DNA from: Pycnococcus provasolii
Lineage: Eukaryota > Chlorophyta > Pseudoscourfieldiophyceae > Pseudoscourfieldiales
DNA length: 64,000 bases
Direction: 5' to 3'
NCBI GenBank assembly: GCA_049487715.1
Contig: CP150562.1
Coordinates: 650,249 to 714,248 of the forward strand
Under the pieces are notes generated by a model, which was not told where the DNA came from, searched no databases, and saw nothing but the letters and a program-made list of their open reading frames with translations. Positions 47,402 through 57,714 of this stretch are shown piece by piece (position 1 is the stretch's first letter; the number at the start of each line of letters is the position of its first letter). Position numbers and translations under genes: made by a program.

Positions 47402-48055
47402 TTACGCTTCGGCATTTTCCTCGCGCCACTTCAACTGCGCCTGCTTGACATCCTCCCTGTGATAACCGTGCCAGCCAATGCCTGGAACCTGCATACCGCT
47501 CAGCATCGAGGCGGCGAGGCGCACGTCGCCGCGCGGCACCTTGCAGACGACGGAGACGTTGAACGCCTTGAGCGCCTTGAAGTACTCCCAACTCTTGTCC
47601 CACTCAGGCGCGAACTTGGGCATGCGGACGCTGAAGTGAAAGCTTCTGATTTCCGGCTTTCCCTTTCCCAGCACCCCCCCCTTCCACGGCAGGGGCGTGC
47701 TTTCCTGCGGTCCGAGTATGTAGATCCACTTCTCAAGGAAGCTCATGGCGTGGTGTCCCTTGAGCGTGCACGCCGTTCCCGTCACGTCCCCTTTGCGCTG
47801 TTTGAAGTTCGCGACGGACTTCCTCGCGACTGTCCAGTGCCACTTGCGTCCCGTGAGCAGCTCCATGGCTGCCCTGTGCGGCATGGCTTCCGTCTTCCCG
47901 TGTGTGAGCAGTCTGTTTTCGTTTGCTGAGATTGCTATTTTCTCGACGGTTGGCAGTTGGTGCGGGTGCTTGCTTGCGGGCGACTTGAGCAAGAGCAGAG
48001 GGCTGAGCACCTCGCGTCCGTACCGCACGAGGCGGTGGCGGCTACCCGAGGCCAT
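47402..48055 (-). CDS. uL5m: Mitochondrial ribosomal protein uL5
   Basis: 217 residues. It follows the mitochondrial L5 pattern: LPTVEKIAISANENRLLTHG (N-terminal ribosome-contact strand), GTACTLKGHHAMSFLEKWIY (the family TLRGHxMxxFL motif) and SFHFSVRMPKFAPEWDKSWE followed by FNVSVVCK. It binds 5S rRNA or its surroundings in the large subunit. Plant mitochondria often keep this gene in mtDNA; here it is nuclear. The first ~10 residues are basic but there is no long presequence. A TTAGGGTTCC motif lies 25 bp upstream. Confidence 0.8.
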   Translation of the reverse strand: MASGSRHRLVRYGREVLSPLLLLKSPASKHPHQLPTVEKIAISANENRLLTHGKTEAMPHRAAMELLTGRKWHWTVARKSVANFKQRKGDVTGTACTLKGHHAMSFLEKWIYILGPQESTPLPWKGGVLGKGKPEIRSFHFSVRMPKFAPEWDKSWEYFKALKAFNVSVVCKVPRGDVRLAASMLSGMQVPGIGWHGYHREDVKQAQLKWREENAEA

Positions 48056-48079
48056 GGCTGTGTTCGTGGAAAAAAGGAC

Positions 48080-48089
48080 TTAGGGTTCC
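48080..48089. promoter_or_regulatory. TTAGGGTTCC motif in the uL5m/SecA promoter
   Basis: 25 bp upstream of uL5m, within the 297-bp gap to divergent SecA. Confidence 0.4.
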
Positions 48090-48352
48090 GGTTCCTCCTC
48101 TCCTCCTCCAGGAACCAACCCCGAAAAAAGAAAAGGGAGAGAGCCGTGGATGAAAAGCCTTGGATGAAGCGGTGGATGAGGCAAAATCTCCCAGAACCCG
48201 TCCGCCACAAACTCCCAGAGGTCTCTGCTTCGTCCCCCCCTGCCTCGTCCCCCTCGCCCTGCCCTGCCCAACCACACACCACACCGTTCCGCCGCCCCGT
48301 CCCGCTTCGCCTCGCACAGACCACTTACTCTCTGGCGTCGCTCTGCGTCACC

Positions 48353-51300
48353 ATGACCATGAACTCTACTCAACTCAACAAACTCACGCGCCGGGCCGTG
48401 CGCGAGGCACGCGTGCCGAGGCGGGCGGCGACTCACAGGCGTGCTCCTCGCACGCGCGCGCTCTTCGGGGGAAACGGAGGAAACGTGCTCGACAACCTCC
48501 TGAAGGGAGACCCCGCGGGGAAAACCAAAAAGGAGTACGAAGAGCGCGTCGCAGCCGTGGGAAAGCTCGAGCCGGCAATTAAGGCGCTCGACGACGACGC
48601 GCTGCGTGCAAAGACGGACGAACTCAAGGCGCGCGTTGCGGCGGGAACTTCGCTCGACGATGTGCTCGTCGAGGCGTTCGCCGTCGCCAGGGAGGCGAGC
48701 GTGCGCGTTCTCGGACTCAGGCCGTTCGACGTTCAGCTCATGGGCGGCATGATCCTGCACGAGGGGCAGATTGCGGAGATGCGCACAGGCGAGGGCAAGA
48801 CGCTCGTCGCGATCCTGCCATCCTACCTGAATGCGCTCGCGGGGAAGGGTGTGCACGTCGTGACGGTGAACGACTACCTCGCAAGGCGAGACTGCGAGTG
48901 GGTCGGACAAGTGCTTCGCTACCTCGGTCTGAGCGTTGGGCTCATCCAGAGCGGCAACACCAACGAGCAGCGCAGGATGGCTTACGCGAGCGACGTCACG
49001 TACGTGACCAACTCCGAGCTCGGGTTCGACTACCTGCGCGACAACCTGTGCACGGACTCCGACGACCTCGTTCTCAGGAAGGAGGGGAACTTCTTCTGCG
49101 TCATCGACGAGGTGGACTCCATTTTGGTTGACGAAGCGCGAACACCGCTCATCATCTCTGGCGAGGCGGAGAAGCCTAGCAGCAGTTACGTCAAGGCGAA
49201 TAAGCTCGCCGAGGCTCTGTCGCGCGACGTGCACTACACCGTCGACGAGAAGCAGAAGTCAGTGCTCATCACCGACGAGGGATACGAGGCTGCCGAGGAG
49301 GTGCTCGGCGTGAGCGACCTCTACGACCCTCGAACGCAGTGGGCGTCGTACCTGCTGAATGCACTTAAGGCGAAGGAACTGCAGGAGCGCGACGTGCAGT
49401 ACATCGTCAAGGGCAACGAGGTGGTCATTGTCGACGAGTTCACCGGACGTACGATGGAGGGACGCCGATGGTCCGATGGACTGCACCAGGCTGTGGAGGC
49501 GAAGGAGGGCGTGGAGATTCAGAAGGAGAGTGTCACGCTCGCAAGCGTGTCGTACCAGAGCTTCTTCCTCGGGTACCCGCGCATTAGTGGCATGACTGGA
49601 ACGGCGGCGACGGAGATGACGGAATTCGAGAACATCTACGGCCTTCCCGTTCGCGTCGTGCCGACGAACCGTGATAACAGCCGCGAGGACTTCCCCGACG
49701 TCGTCTTTAAGACGGAAAAGGGAAAGTGGAATGCCGTGCGCACTGAGGTGACGCGCATGCACAAGAAAGGTCGTCCGGTTCTCATTGGTACGACGAGCGT
49801 TGAGCAGAGCGAGTTTCTCGGCGACCTGCTCGACGAGGTTGGCGTGCCGTACCAGCTGCTGAATGCCAAGCCGGAGAATGTCCAGCGCGAGAGCGAGATT
49901 GTCGGCCAGGCTGGACGAGCGGGCCAGGTCACCATTGCCACGAACATGGCTGGCCGTGGAACGGACATCATTCTCGGTGGAAATGCGGAGGTGGCGGCGC
50001 GACTCAAGCTGCGTGATCGGCTGATCCCGAAGCTGAACGAGATGCAGGGAAACTCCGGTGGTGCCGCGACATCAGGCGGCGACCTGCCGTTCGAAAAGAA
50101 GGGCAAGAAGGCACGTGAGGCGGAGGCGACAAATGCCAATATTGTCAACGCTTTGGGCAACGGTGACAGGCCCTTCGTGGCGACGAACCCGGCGGTGTTT
50201 CCGTGTGAAATCCCCGACGAGCTTCTGAAGGCTGTGGACGAGGCGTGCGTGAAGGCGGTGTCCACGTGGCGCGAAGCCGAGGAGGGTGGCGTGCTTTCGA
50301 TGGACGTTGCGGAAGATCGCCTTGCGCTGGCAACGGAAAAGGCTCCCAGCGACGACGCCGGCATTCTGGCTTTGCGTAAGGTGTTCAACCAGGTGGAGGA
50401 GCTATACGAGGAGGTGACGAGCACGGAGAAGGCTGAAGTTCTTTCCCTCGGCGGACTTCACGTCATCGGAACGGAACGGCACGAAAGCAGGCGCATCGAC
50501 AATCAGCTGCGCGGACGTGGAGGCCGTCAAGGCGACAAGGGATCGACGCGATTTTTCCTGTCTCTCGAAGACAAGCTATTCCGCATTTTCGGCGGCGACA
50601 ATATCAAGAACATGATGTCCATGTTCGCCCTGGAGGAGGATGTGCCAATCGAGAGCGGAATGCTGAGCTCGAGCCTGGACAGCGCGCAGAAGAAGGTGGA
50701 GACATACTACTACGACATTCGCAAAAGTCTCTTCGACTACGATCAGGTGCTTAATATTCAGCGTGTCAAGGTGTACAAGGATCGCCGCACGGCTCTGTTC
50801 AGCGCCGAGGACGAACTCGTCAGGACAATGGAGGGATACGCCGCAGGAACGGTGGACGACATCGTGTACGCGAACATCGACCCATCCGTTCCTTCGTCAG
50901 AGTGGGATCTCGAGGCTATCGTGGGGAAGTTTGTTCAGTACTGCTACGTTCTTGATCCCACCACCGCAGAGAACGACGCGGACAAGGCTCTGAGGGAGGA
51001 GTTTGACGTCGACGTTTCGGTGGAGGATGTGGCCAAACTCGTCGCGTCCGCGCAGTCGGGATCACGCGATCCCGTCGCCGCCGCCGAGGCTGCGATTGAC
51101 GCGATGCGTGACTACTTCGCGCGGAAAACGGTGGCTGCTTACCGTTACAAGAGAAAGTTTGTGGAGAATGTCGAGGATGGCCTCATGGAGCAAGCGGAGC
51201 GCTTCTTCGTGCTTACGCAGACGGACAACCTATGGAAGAGACATCTCGAGGCGATGCGCTTCATCCAGCAGGCCGTCGGCCTTCGCGGCTACGCACAGCG

Positions 51301-51502
51301 CGACCCGCTCACGGAGTACAAGCTCGAAGGGTACGAGCTGTTCCAGGAGATGCAGGCACAGGTGCGCCGCAACGTGATCTACAGCGTGTACCAGTTCAAG
51401 GCTAAGCGCATTCAGCCTGAGCAGATCGCAGCTGCGGAGGCGGAGGCGGAGGCGGCGGAGGCTGAGCAGCCAGAGAAGGAGAAGGTTGCGAACAACAAGT
51501 GA
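48353..51502 (+). CDS. secA: Plastid SecA preprotein translocase ATPase (cpSecA1 type)
   Basis: 1049 residues from the first ATG (CACCATGACC). Residues 1-45 are Arg/Ala/Thr-rich and lack acids, a transit peptide. Nucleotide-binding domain 1 holds the Walker A MRTGEGKTLVAILPSYLNAL and the DEAD-type EVDSILVDEARTPL. The preprotein-binding region has QGDKGSTRFFLSL and FRIFGGDNIKNMM. The long insert before FPCEIPDELLK (about 560-650) is typical of cyanobacterial and plastid SecA. It drives thylakoid transport of lumenal proteins with SecYE. No Cys-rich zinc tail is present, as expected for plastid forms. This is the strongest evidence that the organism is photosynthetic. Confidence 0.95.
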   Translation: MTMNSTQLNKLTRRAVREARVPRRAATHRRAPRTRALFGGNGGNVLDNLLKGDPAGKTKKEYEERVAAVGKLEPAIKALDDDALRAKTDELKARVAAGTSLDDVLVEAFAVAREASVRVLGLRPFDVQLMGGMILHEGQIAEMRTGEGKTLVAILPSYLNALAGKGVHVVTVNDYLARRDCEWVGQVLRYLGLSVGLIQSGNTNEQRRMAYASDVTYVTNSELGFDYLRDNLCTDSDDLVLRKEGNFFCVIDEVDSILVDEARTPLIISGEAEKPSSSYVKANKLAEALSRDVHYTVDEKQKSVLITDEGYEAAEEVLGVSDLYDPRTQWASYLLNALKAKELQERDVQYIVKGNEVVIVDEFTGRTMEGRRWSDGLHQAVEAKEGVEIQKESVTLASVSYQSFFLGYPRISGMTGTAATEMTEFENIYGLPVRVVPTNRDNSREDFPDVVFKTEKGKWNAVRTEVTRMHKKGRPVLIGTTSVEQSEFLGDLLDEVGVPYQLLNAKPENVQRESEIVGQAGRAGQVTIATNMAGRGTDIILGGNAEVAARLKLRDRLIPKLNEMQGNSGGAATSGGDLPFEKKGKKAREAEATNANIVNALGNGDRPFVATNPAVFPCEIPDELLKAVDEACVKAVSTWREAEEGGVLSMDVAEDRLALATEKAPSDDAGILALRKVFNQVEELYEEVTSTEKAEVLSLGGLHVIGTERHESRRIDNQLRGRGGRQGDKGSTRFFLSLEDKLFRIFGGDNIKNMMSMFALEEDVPIESGMLSSSLDSAQKKVETYYYDIRKSLFDYDQVLNIQRVKVYKDRRTALFSAEDELVRTMEGYAAGTVDDIVYANIDPSVPSSEWDLEAIVGKFVQYCYVLDPTTAENDADKALREEFDVDVSVEDVAKLVASAQSGSRDPVAAAEAAIDAMRDYFARKTVAAYRYKRKFVENVEDGLMEQAERFFVLTQTDNLWKRHLEAMRFIQQAVGLRGYAQRDPLTEYKLEGYELFQEMQAQVRRNVIYSVYQFKAKRIQPEQIAAAEAEAEAAEAEQPEKEKVANNK

Positions 51503-51741
51503 GCGAGCAAATGAAGTAACTCATAAGAACTGCTAACAAGAAAAACAGATAAACTAAAGTCCACTCCACTCCACATACATCAAGGTTGTATACACTTTTG
51601 TGACAAGGCCGAACATTCGGGTTTTCATATTTAAAAGTAAGTTGGGGTTTTAGGGGAGTGGTTTTTGAAAGAGCATCTGCATCTATCGTCCCGGTCTGCT
51701 TTCCTCCTTTGCCCTTCCCTCTCTCGCACGCCTCGATCGCC

Positions 51742-54700
51742 ATGGCGGACTCGGCACCTGCCGCAGCAGGCACACCCAGCATGGCGTCGACGCCGCCCAA
51801 GCAGCAGCACAAGCAAACAGTCAAGCAAACCGTTGAGGCAGAAATACGCTCGCTCGTTGCCGAAACCAGGGGAGGGGGTGCGCTCTCCGCTATCGGTCTG
51901 GGCGGCGGTGCGTCGTCAGAGCACGTCGCGGAGCTCAAGTCCGCGGCGGAGGCGGCGATACGCAAGCTACGGTCGCTCCCGGAAGGGTGCATTGGAGGTG
52001 GTACGGAGCTGCTACGCCCGTTTCTCTTTGCAGCTCAAGCAAACTACAGAGGCTCTTCCAAGATTCGCGCGCAGGCGCTCGCCGGAGTGCTGAAGCTTGG
52101 CGAGATCGACGCGCTCGACGAAGAGGGCGTTGGTGCCGTTCTCGACACGCTGGGTGCGCTTGTCGCGACATCAGACGCGACGATTCGCGTGCGCATGCAG
52201 CAGGTTCTTCTTGCGGTGGCGCAGGGTTCTGCACACCCAAAGGAGCCGGCACGTGTTCACCAACTCGTTTCGCTATGCGTGCAGGCGTCGGCAGCATCTA
52301 CGAATTCGTCGTCGGGTGCCACGTCGTCGACCGGAGCATTCACGCTTCTGCAGGTGCTAACGCGCGTGTTTGACCATGCGGCGGCAGACCACCAGAACGA
52401 CGAGACGACGGCGACGACGACGACGACGACTTCACCACCATCACCACAGCAGCAGCAGCAGCTCTCAAGTCGTTCCGTTGCTGCCGTTGAGGTGCTGAGC
52501 TACCTGTGCGATAGTTGTGCGGGATCGTCGTCGTCACCACTTCCTCGCACCGTGGCATTTGACATCATTGCCGAGGCTTGCATTCGACGTCAAACCGCGC
52601 TCATCGAGCATGTTGCGCCGTACCGCGTCGTTGTGAGAGATTCGCTGATACCAGTCTTGCACGCTGCACTGCTCGAGTCAGCAACTACCGACTCCTCCTC
52701 GTCGTCCATAAGCGGCTCGGCGATGGCATGCGCCGGATTGACCATCGCGAATCTTTACGACAGCTTTCCGACGGAATGTGGTCGACTTCTAAAGGAGCTG
52801 ACGCGTATCGCCAGTGCCGGCGCGCGGTGCTCTGCGCCATCCTCGGCATTTCTCGCGTCGCTCGGCGCACTGCGTGTGGCCATGCGTGGACCGGATCGTC
52901 GACGCAGGCGAGGATCGCGCCTCCTTCTTCTCGCGGCACAGTCTCCGCCACCGGCGGAGGGACTTGCGAAACCTGAAACGTCCATTACAACGAAATCGCC
53001 CTCGCTACTTCGTTGCGTCGTGACGAGCGTCGCAGAAAGCGTGAGAGCCGCAACGGGACCGCCGAATGCACAGCCGACAGCTCGAGCCGCCGCTGCACTC
53101 GAGGCGGCGTCGCGATATTTTTCGGCAAAGGCGAAGGGCAGCGACTGGGGCTCCGTCGCCGTGGATGCGTGGAAGCTCGCGTCAGACGGCGACGACGTTG
53201 GGGGTGATAGCGGTACTGACAGCGCCGGAAACGTCGACACGTCAAGTGTCCACGAGCTCAGCCCACGCGTTGCGGGGGCTGCGTGCGCTCTATCGATCGA
53301 CACATTAAATGCCATCGCCGATGGCATTGAAGCGGCATGTGAGCCGTCGGGAGAGGACGATCAGAAGGAAGACACTTCGAAGTGCTCCGACGCTGTGTCA
53401 GAGTCGTGGCGTGGGACACTTCGTGCGGCCGAAGATCTGCTGCAGCATCGCAGTGTGACGGAAACGCTCGCACTTGAGAGTTTGGCGGTGGTTCAGAGCC
53501 TCGCATGCGCATCAGGCGCTCTTGGACTGCTCGAACCGCGCGACGCATCGCTCCACGCACTCTGTCGTGCCGCAAAGCGACCGTGCTTTGCGGCCGTGGA
53601 GAGCGAGGATGCCGGTGAACAACCTCGGTCGCAAAGATCCGAGTCTATGTCCATGCTCAGCTACGGAACGAGCATGACATCGTCGCTCGTCGCGACGATT
53701 GCAACGACGGCTGTTTCAACACCCGCCCGTGCGGTGCGTGCGGCACGAGAATTGACACGATCCGATTCGGGGCACACTTCGCTTGGCGATCGCAATGCAT
53801 CCGAAGGGTCGTTCAACGCACCGCTCCAATCATCGAGCAGCGCGACGTCTGCATCTGTAATCGAGGCGAGCGCGCCACTCGAGGCGATCAATCGTCACGC
53901 GCTCCGATCTCTGTTGAATGCAAGCCATCGGCTCGACGCAGTTCTGGGTCGCGCCTGGGATCCTGTCGTGCGCACTCTCGCGGATGTCGAGGTGCGTCTC
54001 AAGGCGTCGTACAGCGACGCCGCGTTCGAAAAAAGTGCATCGGCGAACGAACGCGAGACGTTGAGCATGGCGCTGTCTCAGCTCTTCGCGAGCTCTGCCG
54101 CCATGCCAGATGTAGCCTGCGCGAGCCTCGCACGCGCTCTCGCGCGCCTATCTGAGCCGATTGTCTCGAAAGATAAGCCGGCGGTGGAAGATCAGATGTT
54201 GGCGGTGGAGGATGTCGGATGGGTTGCTCCAACATCAGCTCGCCGTGCGTTTGCCGCGCGGCGCCTGAATGATATGGCTGCCGCTCAGTCGTCGGCATCG
54301 CGTCGAGAATTGATCCTTCGTTCTGCAGCGCCTCTAATTCTGCGTTCGGCCGTTGCTGATACAGACGCCCTCACACTCGCGTCGGAACTTCTTCCAATCC
54401 TCGCCGGACTTGTCATAGAAGCATCGTCAAAACACGACGACGATGAGGATGCCGCGGTGCATTCGTCTCGCCCCATCGAGGTTCTCGCACTGGAGCCGCT
54501 GTACGCGATGTTTGAAGGTGCGGAAATCTACGGAGATGGCGCTGGCGACACGTCAAGTCCAAGGCAGCAGCAGGCACCGTTGCCTTTGAGCCCTCGTCAA
54601 GCAGGAGTGGCGACAGGTAGGCAGCAGCGACCGGGTCACCTCATGCCTCCTCCCGCACCTGTGCTTGTGCCAACGGAGCGCGACAGACTGCGTGCGGCAC

Positions 54701-57528
54701 TTGTCGCGGTAACGAGCGTACTTCACGCGCATGGACATCAGCTCGGCGAGGGTTGGGACGTTGCCGCGAAGTTGCTTGGGCGCGTTGCCAGCCTCGCTTC
54801 GGGAAGCTCTAGTACGGGCGAGGATGGCGCGGATGGGTCAGGTGACGTGGTTCACACAGCTGCGCCGCTGGTAAGCGCATGTCTGGAGCCACTTCAGCTT
54901 ATGCTGAACGAGCACGTCGCGAAGCTCCCGTTGCGATGCGTGAGGTCCGCGGTGTGGTGCGCGAGTCAGTGCTGTGCGCAGACGGCTGACCTCAACGCAA
55001 GCCTGGCGGCTGCAGCCGCTTTGTGGTCAGCATGCGATCACTACGGGAAGGAGATTGCTCTAGCAGCACAAAGGAACGAGTCCTCTCAAGGCGACGATGA
55101 GGGCAAAGATGCCGCGGAGAGCACCGCACAGCTGCTCGAAAGCTGGGAAGCGGCTTCTGTCGACGTTTCTGCGCTTGGCGAGGCTGTGCTGCCAACCACG
55201 GCAGCCGCAGAGATCCCTTTGACAATTCTTGCGCCAACCCTCGCGCTCGCAAGCCTGATTGACGTGCTTGCAATTGCGGGTCGTGACACCAGACCGGAGG
55301 TTCGCAATGCGTCCTCGCGTAGTCTCTGTGCCGTCCTGTCGCATGACAGGTACGCGCAGTACCTTCCCGCGGCTCTCACACATCAGGCTGTGAATGCAGT
55401 TGTGCTCCCGCTGCTTGGCCACGCGCGTAAGCGCTGCGCGGAGGCAACGCGCGACACTCGGCTGCAAGGTGCCACTCTCGGCCGTGATGCGAACACGGGC
55501 AAGGAGATGCGCATGCTTGTGCATCACAGTCGGAACAGCGAGGGAAAGCAGTGGGACGAAACGCTCGCCACCCTTCTCGGAGGTGCATGCAAGGTGGTGC
55601 GACGCCATGCGGGCCTCGCGGCTCGTAGGCAGTTCCTTGCAGGGGAGGAGGCGGAGGAGTCGTCAAGACGTCCACAGTTTGCTCGTAGCGCGTACCAGAC
55701 AGCTTGCGGGATATGCGAATGGTGTCTTCTCGAGGGTAACAAGGAGGTGGCGGAAGCAGCGGCTGGCGCCCTCGCGAGTCTGCTCGCTCCGTATGCACCG
55801 CCGCAGAATGGCCAGGACGGTGGAGACGTTGCATCTAGTGCGTTGAGTCCGCTCGTCGGACGTGCTCTTCACTCGTTCGAGGCGGCAATTTGTGGTCCAG
55901 CTGCACAGGGCACGGCTGCGTTGGCCACACCTGTCTCCGATTCCGTCGCGCTAAAGCTGCTCAAGGAACTTCGCAATCTCTGCCGTGGCGCTCGCGATCG
56001 TGTGGCATTTTTGAACGCGCTCAGCAGGAACGACATGGCGTGTATCTGCCGGTTCGTGAAGCACGCTATGACGCGGCACGTCATGGACGTTGCTGGCGTG
56101 GATGCGGAGCAAATGAATGGCGCGTCGTCTTCCACATCCGTCACATCTACAATGTCAACGCCAGCTTCGCGGCGTTCCGTGTCGAACGAGGCGACCGAAG
56201 CGCTCGCGTCGTTTGTTCCACTGCCACCGTCAGCACATGCTCTCTGGCTGGAGATGCTCCACGTTCCTCTGGAGCTGCTTTGGAGCACGCTGCACGGCGA
56301 ACTTGCCGAGACGACGATGAAGGCGACGAAATCGGAAGAGGGCGCGAAGACAACGTCTCTATCGCCGGTGCTTCTTAGCTACATGAGCCGTGTGTATCGA
56401 TCCGCTTGTGCACTTTACGCCGATGACGACGTGCCGGGCGACGTTCACGTTGCAGCAGTAGGTGCGATCAGCAGCATCGCATGCGATCTTTGGCGCGCAA
56501 TCGCATCCACGGCGGTGAATGGTATGTCCGGAGCACAGGATGGTGGCAAGTCTGACGATGGTGCGGCAAATCCGGCAGCTTTAAGTCGAGCGTGGTCGCG
56601 CGTGGCACAGGGATGGTCGCAGTGCGTGCCCGTCATCGTGCGATCTGCGGGCACTGCTGCCACGGGCGAGGAGAACGCAATCGTATCGGAAATGGCTGGA
56701 GAGTTTAGCCCAGAGGCCAGCTGGTCGTGCATAGCCGATGCGTTCCGAGCAGCCATGGAAGCTCGCGTGCGTGTGGACGACTTTCTGCTTGCGTCGCCGC
56801 GCCCCTCGGGCATCGCGAGCGATGACGATGCTCTGACGACGGATGCCGAGACACCGCTTCTCGACACGCTTGCGAGCACAATCCTCGCCGCATGCTCGCC
56901 AGGATCAACTGCATCAGGGCGCGTTCGTGCAAGCCTCGTGGGAAGTCTTGAAACACGAGCTCTCGGTGCAGGTGGAGCCGCGGGTGCGAGCGATGCCGCG
57001 GACGTGGCGACGCGCAAGCTCTTTGCGCTCGCATCCTCTGATTGGGAGGAGGAAGAGATGGCTGAAGATGGCCGGCACACGCGCATACCAAGCGCACGTC
57101 GCATGGCTCTCGTGGCACTCCTTCGGCACGCTAGAACCGCGTGCCGATGGGTGTGCAATGCTCCCAAGCCGCGTGCGCGGTGGCTGACGGAATGTGCGGC
57201 GCGTGTCCTGGAGGCGCTAACTCAGCTCGACGTGTTTTCCGCCGACGATGCTGTCTATGCTGCAAATCATCTTGCCGAGGAGGAGGGTCGCTCGCCGGCT
57301 TCAGGCCGACTAGTGGAGCTGCTAGCCTCTGCGGCTGACGGCAGCCGTGATGAGGCGGAAATGTTCCGCGGCTGTATCGGGGGCATCATTTTGCACCCCC
57401 ACCTCGTTGAATTACTACGGGCAGTTGGAGGTGGGGGTGCCGCGGTTGACGCACGCGCTGCCGAGCACGCGTCAGCACTCCTCCACGCCGCGGGAAATGC
57501 TCTTGGACTGGGAAGCAGCACGCCATGA
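51742..57528 (+). CDS. MON2: MON2-like ARF-GEF-related trafficking protein
   Basis: 1928 residues, one exon. The N-terminal ~250 residues carry the DCB-like start with a helical-repeat pattern (ELLRPFLFAAQANYRGSSKI, AFTLLQVLTRVFDHAA). The C-terminal Mon2 region includes DTRPEVRNASSRSLCAVLSH and WDETLATLLGGACKVVRRH. The protein lacks a Sec7 domain, as MON2 does. MON2 works at the trans-Golgi/endosome with flippase and retrograde-sorting factors. Ser/Thr-rich and Gln-rich linkers are frequent. The ATG at 51742 (CGCCATGGCG) is the natural start. Confidence 0.72.
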   Translation: MADSAPAAAGTPSMASTPPKQQHKQTVKQTVEAEIRSLVAETRGGGALSAIGLGGGASSEHVAELKSAAEAAIRKLRSLPEGCIGGGTELLRPFLFAAQANYRGSSKIRAQALAGVLKLGEIDALDEEGVGAVLDTLGALVATSDATIRVRMQQVLLAVAQGSAHPKEPARVHQLVSLCVQASAASTNSSSGATSSTGAFTLLQVLTRVFDHAAADHQNDETTATTTTTTSPPSPQQQQQLSSRSVAAVEVLSYLCDSCAGSSSSPLPRTVAFDIIAEACIRRQTALIEHVAPYRVVVRDSLIPVLHAALLESATTDSSSSSISGSAMACAGLTIANLYDSFPTECGRLLKELTRIASAGARCSAPSSAFLASLGALRVAMRGPDRRRRRGSRLLLLAAQSPPPAEGLAKPETSITTKSPSLLRCVVTSVAESVRAATGPPNAQPTARAAAALEAASRYFSAKAKGSDWGSVAVDAWKLASDGDDVGGDSGTDSAGNVDTSSVHELSPRVAGAACALSIDTLNAIADGIEAACEPSGEDDQKEDTSKCSDAVSESWRGTLRAAEDLLQHRSVTETLALESLAVVQSLACASGALGLLEPRDASLHALCRAAKRPCFAAVESEDAGEQPRSQRSESMSMLSYGTSMTSSLVATIATTAVSTPARAVRAARELTRSDSGHTSLGDRNASEGSFNAPLQSSSSATSASVIEASAPLEAINRHALRSLLNASHRLDAVLGRAWDPVVRTLADVEVRLKASYSDAAFEKSASANERETLSMALSQLFASSAAMPDVACASLARALARLSEPIVSKDKPAVEDQMLAVEDVGWVAPTSARRAFAARRLNDMAAAQSSASRRELILRSAAPLILRSAVADTDALTLASELLPILAGLVIEASSKHDDDEDAAVHSSRPIEVLALEPLYAMFEGAEIYGDGAGDTSSPRQQQAPLPLSPRQAGVATGRQQRPGHLMPPPAPVLVPTERDRLRAALVAVTSVLHAHGHQLGEGWDVAAKLLGRVASLASGSSSTGEDGADGSGDVVHTAAPLVSACLEPLQLMLNEHVAKLPLRCVRSAVWCASQCCAQTADLNASLAAAAALWSACDHYGKEIALAAQRNESSQGDDEGKDAAESTAQLLESWEAASVDVSALGEAVLPTTAAAEIPLTILAPTLALASLIDVLAIAGRDTRPEVRNASSRSLCAVLSHDRYAQYLPAALTHQAVNAVVLPLLGHARKRCAEATRDTRLQGATLGRDANTGKEMRMLVHHSRNSEGKQWDETLATLLGGACKVVRRHAGLAARRQFLAGEEAEESSRRPQFARSAYQTACGICEWCLLEGNKEVAEAAAGALASLLAPYAPPQNGQDGGDVASSALSPLVGRALHSFEAAICGPAAQGTAALATPVSDSVALKLLKELRNLCRGARDRVAFLNALSRNDMACICRFVKHAMTRHVMDVAGVDAEQMNGASSSTSVTSTMSTPASRRSVSNEATEALASFVPLPPSAHALWLEMLHVPLELLWSTLHGELAETTMKATKSEEGAKTTSLSPVLLSYMSRVYRSACALYADDDVPGDVHVAAVGAISSIACDLWRAIASTAVNGMSGAQDGGKSDDGAANPAALSRAWSRVAQGWSQCVPVIVRSAGTAATGEENAIVSEMAGEFSPEASWSCIADAFRAAMEARVRVDDFLLASPRPSGIASDDDALTTDAETPLLDTLASTILAACSPGSTASGRVRASLVGSLETRALGAGGAAGASDAADVATRKLFALASSDWEEEEMAEDGRHTRIPSARRMALVALLRHARTACRWVCNAPKPRARWLTECAARVLEALTQLDVFSADDAVYAANHLAEEEGRSPASGRLVELLASAADGSRDEAEMFRGCIGGIILHPHLVELLRAVGGGGAAVDARAAEHASALLHAAGNALGLGSSTP

Positions 57529-57559
57529 TGATTGGATTCCATTCCATGGCTGCTGCTCT

Positions 57560-57565
57560 TGTAAC
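57560..57565 (+). terminator. UGUAAC polyadenylation signal of MON2
   Basis: TGTAAC 31 bp past the MON2 stop, in the 186-bp convergent gap to APC4. Confidence 0.5.
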
Positions 57566-57689
57566 AATTTTATTTTTTGTAAATGTACAGCAAGAATGAT
57601 CTTGGCATTATTTGATTTATTTCCCCCGCCATTCCGTTTGCGTTCCACGGACTCTGAATGAGCGATCTTATGGGGAAAAACAAAACAGT

Positions 57690-57695
57690 GTTACA
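57690..57695 (-). terminator. UGUAAC polyadenylation signal of APC4
   Basis: GTTACA on the plus strand, 20 bp past the APC4 stop. Confidence 0.45.
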
Positions 57696-57714
57696 GAGTA
57701 AGTTATGAAAGATC

